64,000 nucleotides of DNA, from NCBI GenBank assembly GCA_038501785.1, contig JBAMJR010000031.1, positions 10,870,501-10,934,500 of the forward strand. Direction: 5' to 3'. This DNA comes from Myoxocephalus aenaeus. Lineage: Eukaryota > Chordata > Actinopteri > Perciformes > Cottidae. This document shows, piece after piece, positions 11,930 through 23,777 of this stretch; the first letter of the stretch is position 1, and each line of letters begins with the position of its first letter. The notes below the pieces were generated by a model. The model saw only the letters and a program-made list of their open reading frames with translations, did not search any database and was not told where the DNA came from. Made by a program: the position numbers and the translations under genes.

Positions 11930-14502
11930 CTAAGGAGAAAATAAATAAATAAATATATTAATATTTGGAGTGAAGAATTTCTTTAATCAAAACTCAACAC
12001 TGATATTTTCTGAGATGGAGCTCTAACCTCTTCAGGGGAGAACCTGTCTGCCTGAGTCGTCAACATGTCGGTCACACTGTAAAGACAAGCAGCGATGATG
12101 AGCAGACTGGATGTTTGCACCTTGCTCAGCCACAGAGCACCGGGCTGTTACTCACAAATCTTTCCTTAATGTTCCTTTCCCCTCAGGATCGAAGACTTTG
12201 AACGCATTGAGGATGGTGTCCTCCGGGTCAGCGCCTGAAGATGAACAGATGAAAAGTTAAAAACGAAGGTAACATCTTTTTTTCTTTCTTTCTTATTTTT
12301 TTTTTTTTTTTATACCAAGAATTGCCATGCATATACATTTGAATAGTTACAATCAGGCTCTGGAATATGCAGAACAACCCCCCTTCACCTTTTAGTTTCT
12401 CTCCAAACATGGTGAGAAAGACTGTGAAATTAATCGGTCCTGGCGCCTCCTTTAGCATCTCATCAATCTCTTCTTGCTTGACTTTTACACGGCCTAGAGA
12501 GGGACGGCAGATAAGGTGGAATCGGGTTTAGAGCTTCAACTGACAATTATTGTCATTATTATCAATCCGACTGTTATTTTCTCGATTGATTGATGAATCC
12601 TGCCTCATAATATTACAGCAACCTCAGATGACTTCACCATATTGCTTGTTTTTTTTTCTGAGCAACAGTCCAAAAATAAAGATATTCTATTTACATTTCA
12701 CAAGATTAAGACATTCCTACATGAGACAAAAAAAAAGACTTAAAAGATAAATTGATTATCACATTGGTTTTCTGGCCTGTAACAATGCTGACAACATGGG
12801 TATACTTCTATGAAATGTGACAACTTATAACACAAAAGAGACACAACAGACACACAGGTGGTCCTACCTAAAGCTGCGAAAGTGTCTCTCAGGTCATTTG
12901 TGTCAATGAAGCCGTCTCTGTTTTGATCCATGATGGTAAAAGCCTGCAGAAGGTGTATTGTTACATGCAGTGTCTCCAGCATGCACAGAGTAAAACTGCT
13001 CAGATTCAATGTGAAAGGAAACATTTGGCAGAGCACTGACTTCTTTGAACTCCTGGATCTGAGCCTGTTCAAACATGGAGAACACGTTGGAGCTGCCTCC
13101 CTCTGCTCTCTTCTTTGCTTTCTTGGGTGCCTGCAGGGGTTTTGAAAATGACGCTCTAATTAGCTTCAATACTAATGGCGCGATCATCACCTGGCTTTCT
13201 GCTTCAGCTTCATTCATTATCGGTTTTACAGTGACACGTGCGCTTGTGCTAACGAGCCAATGATCAGCAAACCTACCAAGTGTCGGGGCATTAATTGCAC
13301 AACAGGTTAGGTTCATACTGGGGCGCGCATTTCATTAGGACGGATTACAAACACTGTCAGTTTGTTATGGAAATATTTACTCAAGCCTCCAATTCTGCGA
13401 GAATGCAGACTAAGCCTGGGGGAGGGTGTGGTCCGCTGCCCGCACTCCCACAGTCCCCCGGATCACATGGGGGATTATTCTATAGGGCCTGGGTGATGAC
13501 AGGATGGTACACTGAGCCCTGTTTGATCAGAAATCCCTGTGAGGCAAGGATTATGTCGAGCTATTTACATGACTGCCAAGGAACGTTGAAAAAAAACTGT
13601 GTGAGGGAATGCAGCGCAATGACATCATATTGCTCGGATTCACGGGCCTCTCGACAGCTGCTGTCTAACCCTTGTTGTGGATTAGCTCTCGAGCACTTGT
13701 ATATCTCGTGGACAGGACCTCTGGCGCTCAGCTTATTTTCTTATTTTGTTTTTAAGAGGATTCTTGCACTCGTGGGGCGTGAGGCAGCAGCAGAGTCTGC
13801 TGAACCCTGATGCTGCCCTCTGAGAGGACCGACAGAAACCTGATTGATCGAAATGATACGTTTAATTATTCTTGACCCGTTTGTGGCCCGCACCTGTTGC
13901 CTTCTCTTCTCCTTTTCTTTCCTCCTTTCTCATCGCCTCTACTCCCCTGTTACCGCTACTTTTCTCTCATCTCCCTTGATAAAGGCCGTTAGAAAGAAGA
14001 GGAGGGAACATTTTCTCTTCTCTCCTTATTTCCTCTCCTTTCTTGTCCTTTTCTCTACTCGTCTCTTGTCTCCTCTGCTCCTTTTTCCTCTCCTCCTCCT
14101 TTGACACAGACCGTTAGAGCAAAGAGGAGGCAACAATTACTCTATCCCCCCTCTCTCTCTGTATCTATATTCTTAAAAAAAAAGAGTAAAAAATAGATAA
14201 AATGAATCAATAAATCATCAATAGGACAACCGGAGTGCTCTCCTATTGATGATCTGTTTTGTTGATCTGTATTCAGTGCCCATACACACACATTGACATG
14301 GGGTGTATTGATTCATCGTCATTGGCGTGAGCAGAGGAAGATGCATAATTCATCAAAACATTCCATGACAGTATATGATATCAATAAATAATATAATATA
14401 ATACAAAACACATGCAGCAGAAACAGAATGTCTCCTCACAGCCTGGTGGTACTTTAAACAAGATTGAATGCAATGACAATGAAATCTCTGTCCACTCACC
14501 AT
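11825..14502 (-). CDS. myl2: myl2, regulatory myosin light chain 2 (slow/cardiac type), complete
   Basis: The regulatory light chain binds the neck of the myosin heavy chain in cardiac and slow muscle and tunes contraction. Seven coding exons (14500-14502, 13041-13130, 12868-12943, 12389-12493, 12156-12234, 12028-12076, 11825-11929) total 507 nt, 168 residues; human MYL2 has 166. The N-terminus APKKAKKRAEGGSSNVFS has the MLCK-type serine site (Ser14/15). EF-hand 1 is intact with the loop DQNRDGFIDTND at residues 37-48. The C-terminus is HGEEKDQE. NRDGFID and DTFAALGR favour MYL2 over the fast skeletal mylpf. Exon lengths 76, 105, 79 and 49 match the vertebrate family. Whether this is teleost copy a or b is not decided. 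Confidence 0.94.
12028..12076 (-). CDS. myl2: myl2 coding exon 6
   Basis: 49 nt encoding VTDMLTTQADRFSPEE after the split Phe codon. The donor is GTTAGA. Confidence 0.94.
12156..12234 (-). CDS. myl2: myl2 coding exon 5
   Basis: 79 nt encoding ADPEDTILNAFKVFDPEGKG and TLRKD, ending in phase 2 at a GTGAGT donor. Confidence 0.95.
12389..12493 (-). CDS. myl2: myl2 coding exon 4
   Basis: 105 nt encoding RVKVKQEEIDEMLKEAPG and PINFTVFLTMFGEKLK. The acceptor is CTCTAG and the donor GTGAAG. Confidence 0.95.
12525..12765. mobile_element. degraded teleost MITE copy in myl2 intron 3
   Basis: From AGCTTCAACTGACAATTATT through TTTTCTCGATTGATTGATGA to AAATTGATTATCAC the sequence follows the plan of a common teleost MITE (start GGCTGCAACTAACGATTATT, core CTCGATTAATCGAT, end CGATTATCAAA). 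The same family is better preserved at 32530-32852. Identification is from memory of the family. Confidence 0.6.
12868..12943 (-). CDS. myl2: myl2 coding exon 3 (EF-hand 1)
   Basis: 76 nt encoding AFTIMDQNRDGFIDTNDL and RDTFAALG. It holds the divalent-cation loop with acidic positions 1, 5, 9 and 12 intact. Confidence 0.95.
13041..13130 (-). CDS. myl2: myl2 coding exon 2
   Basis: 90 nt encoding APKKAKKRAEGGSSNVFS and MFEQAQIQEFKE. The acceptor is CTGCAG and the donor GTCAGT. It contains the basic N-terminal extension and the phosphorylatable serines. Confidence 0.95.
13131..14499 (-). other. myl2 intron 1
   Basis: An intron of about 1.4 kb. It contains a long pyrimidine-rich block (plus strand about 13890-14160) with a duplicated CCGTTAGA motif, and a perfect hairpin at 14214-14253. 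A plus-strand ORF of 171 codons at 13295-13810 resembles no protein family. Confidence 0.85.
14214..14253. repeat. perfect 13-bp inverted repeat (hairpin), myl2 intron 1
   Basis: ATCATCAATAGGA at 14214-14226 is the exact reverse complement of TCCTATTGATGAT at 14241-14253, with a 14-base loop. Confidence 0.95.
14500..14502 (-). CDS. myl2: myl2 coding exon 1 (Met codon only)
   Basis: On the minus strand ACTGAAACATG is followed directly by the GTGAGT donor, so exon 1 codes only for the initiator Met. The next exon starts in phase 0 with GCACCC (Ala-Pro). The exon 1 5' UTR probably runs to about 14595. Confidence 0.85.
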
Positions 14503-14617
14503 GTTTCAGTGGTAGCTGAGGAGGAGCACTTTCCTCGCTGCTTTATGATCAGGGGGCACACAAAACAAGTGGTAGATATACTGACCCCTCTCCCCTACAT
14601 AATGGGGCACGCCGGGC

Positions 14618-14625
14618 TATAAATA
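14618..14625 (-). promoter_or_regulatory. myl2 TATA-like / MEF2-like element
   Basis: The minus strand reads GGAGTATTTATAGCCC. TATTTATA is a good TATA-like box, and CTATAAATAC on the plus strand misses the MEF2 consensus by one base. It lies about 115 bases upstream of the myl2 ATG, as expected for a muscle promoter. The start site should be near 14590-14595. Confidence 0.6.
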
Positions 14626-15993
14626 CTCCATGCCTTCTTTAGTCAGAGGCCAGGTAAAGAAGACTATTCCCTCACCGGCGCCACCCCATTGTCAGAGTTC
14701 ATGAGCTTTAGGGAGGATAGCCAAACGCACATACCCCATTACTGAGACCCCAGAATAACAATAGGACATAGCTTTGGCTCAGGAAGGACAGTTGTTTGTG
14801 ACTGACGGTTGAACTGGATGGGATCCATCACCCAGCTGTCCTGTGAGGGCTCCACAGGGACCAGACCCAAGTTATGATGGGAGTTGTTTCTTGGTAGGAC
14901 AATAAAGGGAACTGTTAGCGTCCTGAGCCCCAACAAGACTTGATTATAAACAGCATGTCACGCTGTGGGAAAACCTCATAGGACGCCTTGTTCATATGAT
15001 GTGTTTCATGAACAACGTTGCTGTTCTCTTACAACAATGTTGGACAGTTATCCATTCATGAAACTGGACTAGTTTAGACAGTGTGACACTGTTCTCGGCT
15101 AAACCAGTTAGGAGACATGTTTCATGCATAATACATAGTTGTGAGGTGTATACAATGTTCTTTTTTTGTGTGACAAGTTAAGTGGATTTTAAGAGGAAAG
15201 TCAAAAATTAAAAGAAGGTAAATGTGAAAGTCCAATCCCAAATATGAACTCATTACTTTTTAATGAGATGTTTCTTGTTTACTTACGTTGTTTATAGTTA
15301 ATCCAATCCAGCATCAATCATCACACAAGTGAACACTTTAAAGACCTCCTCCAGTCAAAAATAAATATTTTACTTATTGTTACTTCACCCGGATCTTCAA
15401 GCTCCACTTTGCAGAATCACGTATGTGTGCAGCGTTTGACACCAGAAGGCTGTTTTTACATTCATCTGCTAAAGGAGGAGAATGTTTCTCTGTGCTCACC
15501 TTAACTTTCAGTTCATCGTGTTTGGCTTGGTCCAGAATGCCACTAAACAAGTGTGATGTGGAAACACGAGACCTTCAGTGCACAAACACTGAGAATGGAC
15601 TTTGCAGTGAAGTCAGAGACATCTTGTGTCCAGCAGTTAAACCTTGGAAATGAACAATATTTGCATATTTATAGATTCAGGGTGTTTCAATCAGAACGAT
15701 GGACTACATTTTAAGAATTTTTAATAATACATTTTTTGACACGCCGCATTAGACAGAAATTATTAGTCTTTTATGTGTCTAAAAACCTGCTGGAGGAGAT
15801 CTTTAAGTGTCACTAGGAAACGTTTTATGACTTCTCCCAACATAAAATGTCATGTGTTTTGAATTCTTAATGTTTGACCTATATAAACTAATATAACGGT
15901 TGTTTGAGGACTGCAGGCCTATATTTTGGATTGTCGGAAAAGTACTTAAGAGAGTTTCATTGGAGGTTTGTAGTATTTGATATAAGGGTTGAA

Positions 15994-16063
15994 TTAAAAG
16001 GTTGGTTCACTAAAATAATAAAAAAATATATAATCTTTAATTTTGGATGAACTGACCCTTTAA
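15994..16063. mobile_element. 70-bp mini MITE with 16-bp terminal inverted repeats
   Basis: TTAAAAGGTTGGTTCA at the left pairs with TGAACTGACCCTTTAA at the right (13 of 16 positions complementary). The pattern 'AAAGGxTxGTTCAC ... TGAACTxxCCCTTT' is typical of a very abundant fish MITE. Confidence 0.7.
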
Positions 16064-17232
16064 TCATTTACAGGACTGCAGACTAAAACATCATTGGAAT
16101 TGCATTTTAATCAAGTTTTTCAGAAAATCAAGTGTTTTTTATTAATTTCTTGAAAATGACAAAAGTACATTTTCGTTCTTGTGGCTGAGATTGATCTTTT
16201 TCAAAGCAGATATTTTGACATGTCATTGCATGAAAAGCACAGGTGCAATTCATAACTTTAAGAATGCATAGCAATTCGATGTTCCTGTTATTCTGCACAA
16301 TGGTTCGCAGGCATGACTGACTGGAACACTGTCGATGTCAAATGTCAAATGGTCAGTGACCGTTTCTAAGCTTGTACTAAAGCATGTAAACAGTCACTGG
16401 GGATAAAGTTGAACCATACGACTAATATTTAGGACAGGTTGAGTGGCGCTGATGGTTTCCAACTGCAGACTCCTTTATTTCTTAGACCATTCACTTCCCC
16501 CTCTTGTCCAGTGGGTAGTGCTAGCAACCCACAGTATTCAGCATCTAAAACTATCGGATCCGAACTCGGCTGCACTGAATCAACTCACTGTTGTTTCCGC
16601 TGTTGTCCCATCTGATTTTAATCAAATACTGTCCGTATATAGTGTAGATTCAGCTCCAATAAAATCACTTTTACCTAATTGCATCATGCACCAAATGAGG
16701 TATTTCATTATGTTGATTATGATTTCTATTCATAAAAATTGCAAGACATTATCACATTTTCTAATGAATATTTAAATAAACCTTCATCTGGTCCACTAAT
16801 CACCCACCCAGTAATTTTTTTCTCCTTTTAATACAGCCATAGTGCAGATGCATAGCCTTCATCAATACAGGCAAGTCCAATCAAGTATTGATCGGCTCAC
16901 ATAGGTGGATGGAAGGTGGTGTTCTACACTGTGAGCAGCTCTGCTGTTGATGAGGATGCAACCCTTACAGTACAGGTACAGGCTCCAGACTCTCGTTGTT
17001 AGGGGGAAAGGGGAAGCTCAATAAAAGACTTCTGGAATGCAAATAATTATAGTTTCAAAGCTTTGCTCCTGCTAAGAATTATAATTGCATAACGTTGCAC
17101 TGGTGAAACTGCTCAGTCAAAGCAGAGACCTTTCACATTCTGGCAGACCATCATTCTCTTTTGCTTTGATCCACTTGTTTTATTAAATACAGGTTGCTAT
17201 GGTAATTGCTGAAGAAGTAACACAACATTGTG

Positions 17233-17234
<2 letters not shown>

Positions 17235-17301
<67 letters not shown>

Positions 17302-17316
17302 CACGCACACATACAC
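17235..17316. repeat. (CA)n microsatellite
   Basis: A long CA array with a few CG interruptions at its right end. Confidence 0.99.
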
Positions 17317-18208
17317 GTCATAGTAAAGGTAGAATAATTGTAATTGCATCTGCCAGTCGAGTTGCTATCCGGCCTTTTATTAGTGGACATGTTGTCAGGC
17401 TCTTCAGAAATGAATCTCCCATGAAGACTACATCATAGTGAGTCGAAGAGAGAACTACATATACCTCCTCCAGGACAACAAGAGACGAGAGGTTTAATAG
17501 TAGTTGATGAACACGACACAAGTAGCTTGTAATGGTGGTTGAGCTGGTTTGCTGCAAAGCAAGCTCAAAGAAACTTCCATCACTCACCAACAGTTTGTCT
17601 TTTCATGAACTGTCATCCTCTCCACACTGATGTCCTGCCTTTCTTCTCAGGAAACACGGTCGTTTTAAATCCCTCATCCACTGACCTCATCAAAACAATG
17701 ATTTTCCAGCTCTTGGATAATTTCCCTTCTGTGCACACAGTCCTCATTTTAAGTAACCATGCATTACTTTTTTAGATTAGGCTTAAGAGGCCCGCGGTGC
17801 TTTGTTGATGACGGAGGTGAATGTGAGGTCAAGATTATATTCATAACTGATTGAGGTTATGAGTTTCAACTATTTTTCATGTGGAATGACAGCCAAAGAG
17901 TCAGCCTCTGGAGGGGGAGATGGTGGGTTTAGGTCCCACCTGGGTCCCCACAGAGCCAAGGGTGCTCTACATTCCCGTTGAGCCACAGTACAGTGTTCCT
18001 ATCGGAGAATGTTTGGGATTACAAACACTTTTGCTTGATCCGCCGGCAAAACAAGAGTTTTTGTTCTGAGCAGGGTGTGCTGGTGGGCACGGAGACAAGG
18101 TCCCTTGAGAAAACAGTATTTACTGTAGGTCCTTACTCACTGACGTGTCTTGACCCAGAGCCTCAGCCTCGCCCAGCTGAAGTGTGTCTCGGAGAGTTCA
18201 TATATACA

Positions 18209-18209
<1 letters not shown>

Positions 18210-18252
<43 letters not shown>
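18210..18252. repeat. (TA)n microsatellite
   Basis: Uninterrupted AT/TA dinucleotides, about 20 units, between myl2 and cux2. Confidence 0.98.
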
Positions 18253-18254
<2 letters not shown>

Positions 18255-19749
18255 ACACCATTAGTTTATTTCGAAATGTGTTGCCTACTGATCAGATCAT
18301 CTACTCAAATGTCAATTTGCATAAATGCTTATCTTTAGATAATGGATGTTTCCAAATTAATGCAGGAAATCACAATATTTCAGACAAATTTGCTATATCT
18401 TCAATGTACTAATATTCTCATTCATATTTCATGAATTGTAACTGTCTTCTGCAGCTTGATAGCGAATTCTTGTTTTCTTATACACCACTATTATTTATGA
18501 ATCCTGCATTTTAGCCTCACCCTAGAGCCACAAATAAAGAGCAATAAGCAACACTTTTAATAATCTTTCCTCTTTTTCCCCGTAGGTGTTTGTCTATGGC
18601 AGAGGAATATGTCATTGTCCCCCGCGGTGATAAAAATATGACCCATGAGGATATTATTTTCTACCTCAGACTGATTTTCATATCGGCTGGAAGCTCCCGC
18701 ACACTGAGGCTGGTGCACGGTGACCACGGGGTGGAACGTGGACTAAAACAATTGGTTTTGATGGATACATTCACTCATTGATGAAGGTATAATTAATGGA
18801 GGAAATCACACAGTGCTCATCTGCACATAACCTCGCCTCTAACACTGTGGTGTCAGCAGGGGGAGCACCTGGCACCAGTGTTGGAGCACACAGCAGCCTG
18901 ACCAGAGGAATGACTTCTTTCATCTAGACAAAGAGCCCCCTCGTGCTTTATTAAGTTAGACAAAGTAAAACACCTGACAGTTTATATCTGCTTCGAATGT
19001 TGCCCCGTCAATATAATTATTAAGAGAATTGTCAATTTCATAAACACAATTTGCTTTTATTTCAATCTAAAAGCACATGTTTATTCTCTTACACTGCATG
19101 CATGCATACATGTACATCGTTATTATTTCTTATGAGCATGAATGCACAAATTGAACAAAAATGATCAATGTAGGCACTCAGATTTGGACAATTTATGCAA
19201 AATGATCCCCAAAAATCCCCAAATGGTAAAAAACTAAAACATAATCAAAACATATAAAATGTTAAATATTATCAAATGTGGACTTGAAAAGCAATTTTCT
19301 GACAAGTAATAATGTCTCACTATAGTAAATAGGTTTTAAAGAAAAAACAGATACACACATACCCCAAGAATAAAGAACATATATGCTACTTTCAATGTCA
19401 ATACATCTCTCTAAAGGATCTATTTAAAAGTGCAGTTCATTAACAGTAAACATGTTACATTTTCTCTTCAAACATGGACACAGAGTTCAATTGATATATT
19501 TTGTGTAATTTGCACGATGAGAAAACGACACGTGGACTAACGTAAAGTGACATTCTAATAATAGTTGGACTGCATATGTCGATAATGTAGCTTAATTTCC
19601 AACACTGCCTCTAATTGCAGTCTACTGTCCCGTATGCTCCTGTAATAAACACTGTACAAAAAAAAAGAGGAGAAAAAAAAGGAAAAAAAAAAAAAGTAGG
19701 CTTGGCTAAATTCCCTGAACTCCTGTAATCTACACATCATCTCCTTCCC

Positions 19750-20106
19750 TTTTCCAGACGGTATTGATCAACCCCGGGCTTTACGTCAGTATTGATAACT
19801 TTGCCAAAGCAAAATCAAGTGCAATTGTCCAGTTAATGTTGGGAACGGAGGCACGGACACACTTGTTCTTTACTTTTCAAAGACCCGGGCAGTTCTCCAA
19901 AAATATCGTCTACTTTTTTCCCCCGTTACTTCCGCAAAAACATGTTGGCAGACTTGTCAAACCTATCGGCGGAGTCTCGTGTCAAGTCAGTTCGCTATTT
20001 TTTTCTAAAAGTGGGACCGGTGATCGTAAACGTTGTTTAACGAGGGGGAATCCAGCCCACATATTTATTGCAGCCGCTGAAAAAAATCTCCTCAATATCC
20101 CCCAAG
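19750..20106 (+). promoter_or_regulatory. cux2 5' UTR / promoter region (approximate)
   Basis: Base composition changes from AT-rich to mixed and CpG-containing just before cux2 exon 1, and CpG-rich sequence continues into intron 1 to about 21.6 kb. No TATA box is evident. Boundaries are inferred. Confidence 0.5.
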
Positions 20107-20169
20107 ATGGCCGCCGATGTAGGATCGATGTTTCAATATTGGAAGAAATTTGATCTACGGCGGCTTCAG
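20107..20169 (+). CDS. cux2: cux2 coding exon 1
   Basis: Begins ATGGCCGCCGATGTAGGATC in the context CCCAAGATGG (A at -3, G at +4) and encodes 21 residues ending in DLRRLQ. The donor is GTTAGT. Confidence 0.93.
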
Positions 20170-21220
20170 GTTAGTGCTATTCTCACCTTTCTCTGCTTAT
20201 TTTTTTCCAGCGGTACGTCTCGTCACTGTACCCCGGGGTGTGTTGTCTCGTTTCGGGGGAGCGCGAGGCGAAAGCTAGCGGTGTTTGCATTGATAGTTAT
20301 TAGAAATTGATCTCTCTTCTGCCTTTGTTCAGTTCAATCATTGATCCGCGGTGGAGCGACCGTGGAGCGGCGCAGCCTCTGTGTTAGCCACACCGATCTG
20401 GGATCAGCACCGCGGACAGCACTGATGTTTACATGCATTAGCTTTTCTGCCTTTTTTACTCTTTATCGTCCGCGACAAGCGCCGGCGTACTTACATGCAC
20501 GGAAACTTTTAATGCGCCCCTGAATCTCTGTTCTTGGACATAGGCTGTAACTTTTTCACCCAGCGTAATGTTTTATGCGGTTTGTGTCGACGGCCGTTGC
20601 GTTGCTGCTGCATCTTTCAGTAGGCTAATAGTACAATTCTTGTGATTTTACATTTTTTTTTTGTGTGTGTGTGTATCTTGAAGAATTTGCATGTTTGGCG
20701 AAGTTTCATTTGTGATTGGGAAAGTTTATTTTGTGGACATTGAGACATTCTGTTCGGACATTTAACGGAGAAAAAATATATATGTATGTATGTGGTCCGT
20801 TTTTTTATTTGGTAGACTGTACATTTAGAGACCGTCGCCGACAGTGCAACATATATAGAGCCAGTTAGTTGCCTTTAAAAAGAGCTTTTGTAAACGCCGA
20901 GGCGCCGGACCGTTATGTCGCGGTCACAAATGTTTCTAATTAATAGCGTGGAGAATGTGGCAGGTGAGCAGTTTGTTTGTATCACAGCCATAATGCAGAC
21001 TGCACACACACACACGCACACACACGCACACACACGCGCGCACACACGTCCCTATTAAATAGCATGTCAGCTCCGGAGCCTATAGCTTAACCCACTGAGC
21101 GCAAAGTTGCATTTATAAACCACAACGCCGACAGGCTATGCGTTAGTGTTTCTGCAAGCGAGCGTTGAATTAAGGATGAGAAAGCTAAACGCTGTTTTCA
21201 GTGTCCACTCCACCTCCCCC

Positions 21221-21261
<41 letters not shown>

Positions 21262-23708
21262 TCCACCACCACCCCTCCTCTCCTCTCTCCTGAAGCCGCA
21301 TAGGGCTGCTCGGCCGGGGGGGCTGTGTAATTGTATTCCCCGCTAATGTTTGTAAATCAGCCTCGGCTCGGCGCAAGGGCAACGTCTCTGCCGGTTGACT
21401 GATGTTCTGTAACATGAGGAATGACAGGAGCACGGCAGACCGTGTCCCTCGGAAAAGCCTACCGAGGAGGAGAAATCAGATCTGGTGGCTGATCTCGTGT
21501 TGGCCGAGTGTTATTCCGGCTCCCGGCCGCTGGACCTCTCTCTCGTGCAGGCTGGGATCCAGAGGGGCGAGGGAGCAGCTATTGTTGTTGCGGCTCCACG
21601 TCGTCCTCCCTCTCTCCCTCTCTCTCTGCAGCCTCTCCGCCTGATTCACCCCGGTGTAACATTTGTGATAGATGTATACATTCAAGGTTTTTCATTAAAT
21701 ATGACTGAGTAGCCTAGGAGCTAAATCTGAACTGCCCCTTAAGGATGCCCAAGCCATTACCTAGTGTCACGAGCAGTGATGTAGTGGTATATAATAAAAA
21801 AAGGGTAGCCCCCAGTCTGTGACCACCATCACAAGGCATACAGACATTTATTTATATATAAAAAATAATGATATCCACAGAAAAGTATTAGTTCACGCTT
21901 GTGTTCCCTTGAATGGCCGTATCCTCATGGAAATTAACTTTGATGTAGAATAGCAGTTGGCCTACCTGCAGATGGATTATTGGCAGTTTATAAAGGTGGC
22001 AAAGCAAATAATTGCGTCAATAAAGAACTGGTGGAAGGTGGATGCAATGAATATAGGTGTTAACATCTGCACCAGCCCTGATTTGAGGCTTTTTGGATCA
22101 TATTGCCATCTAGTCCAGGTGATAGTGTGAAAAAAACACACTGTTATGTACATGGATGATTGTGCAAACAGGTTATTTTATGAAAATAGGTTGTTGTAGA
22201 AATGCACGTATTGGTCCACATAGTCTCAGTCTTCAAGATTAAATAAGATAAAATGCACATATAGATCCATAATTGGCTTGAGTTATAGCATCTATATGAA
22301 TCTATATGAATAGCACACCTTGACTTTATCTTCAATGTCTAGTCTGGAAAAGTGCCCTTTTTATGATGCTTTTCACCCGGTTTGTTCATCATATGAAGTT
22401 TTGGTGTTGGTAATGATCATGTGACAGTTGACAAAGATACAAACGCATGCATGTGTCGAAAGTGGTGGTTTCATTTTCTACTGGAATTATGTCCCTTGCG
22501 CCCCGAAACATTTAACATTTCACAGGACCTTTAACGCATGGATCTGATCACATTATCTTATTGTCAGCAGCTCTGGTAAATATTCTTACGAGCCTCTGGT
22601 TGCAAACATGCCCGTAGCTTAAATGTGACACCCTCTGCTACATATGTCAGAAATCAATTAATTCACTTATTTCTGATTCAGTCATGGTTGGAGCCGCTCC
22701 TGGCAGCGTAGAATCATTACAGCTGTCTCCCCGTCTAACCCCATACGGCGTTCTTGCTATATCTGAGGACATCTACGAGCCATTTATCTTAGCACTTCAC
22801 ACTGGAACGTGTAGTGTCTCATTGCATGCTATTATATCAGTAAACTGAGTGTGCATTTTTTTTCCTTTTCGGTTTTTGTACGGTAGATTTGTGCCTCCGA
22901 GTTGTACAGGATGAATAATTCACCTGCAGGCTGATGAAAAGAGGGCAGGGAAAGTGCGAAGCGCTGAGGTGGAGTGACCTTGGTTCCTGCTGGTTGCAGG
23001 TCACCCGGCCGTTGCTGTGGTAATCATTCACACCAGCCAGATGGCATTTCTGTGGGCGAGCATGAAAAGGACGGGTCAGGGTCTGTCCTGCCAGGTCCTG
23101 CCAGGCCCAAAAACAACTCTGGGCCAATACGGCACCTGGAGAGAGAGAGAGCATTGAGCCTGTCGAAGGACTTTGCAGAGCCAGGTGATGCGAATGTGTG
23201 GTCAAACCAGCAAGAACAACGCAGCATCCTATCCTATCAGCGGGAAATGTCATATTTGTTATTCATTTATCACACATTTAATTGCCCTTTAAGCACTCAG
23301 AGAAAGGATATCCTCAAAGCAGACTAAAAAGACATGTATTTGATTTAACTTGAGAAGACTTTGGCTCCTCCACGTCTAGCCCTTTACTCCCAGTTACTTT
23401 TATCCCTCTGTTGTTTTTAACGATGTCGCAATGCTGCGCTCATACGGCGAAATAATGCTCCGCTTATTTGTTACCATTTCCTAGCCTTGTTTCCATTCTC
23501 TCTACCATGAATCTAAGAGGCAGTGGGGTTTTAGATCAGGAACAAAAGCTTGTGATTGTACTACATTTAGCATGACTCAGTTGCTCTGGTGTCAGCTCTA
23601 ATCCGCACACAGAGACAACAGTATTGCCAAACAGTGAAATTGCTTTGCAGCCTGTGAGCCTGGCTGCCTCTGCTGCCAGCCTGCTCTGTGTGCTGTTTGC
23701 CAGTAGCT

Positions 23709-23777
<69 letters not shown>

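Larger units (their letters stand above)
14640..19750. other. myl2-cux2 divergent intergenic region
   Basis: About 5 kb between head-to-head genes. It holds a short inverted-repeat element (15994-16063), a CA array (17235-17316) and a TA array (18210-18252). No protein gene is supported. Confidence 0.75.

Noticed and set aside
13295..13810. 171-codon plus-strand ORF in myl2 intron 1
   Set aside because: It is antisense within an intron, has no recognisable domain, and its composition looks non-coding; kept only as a chance ORF.
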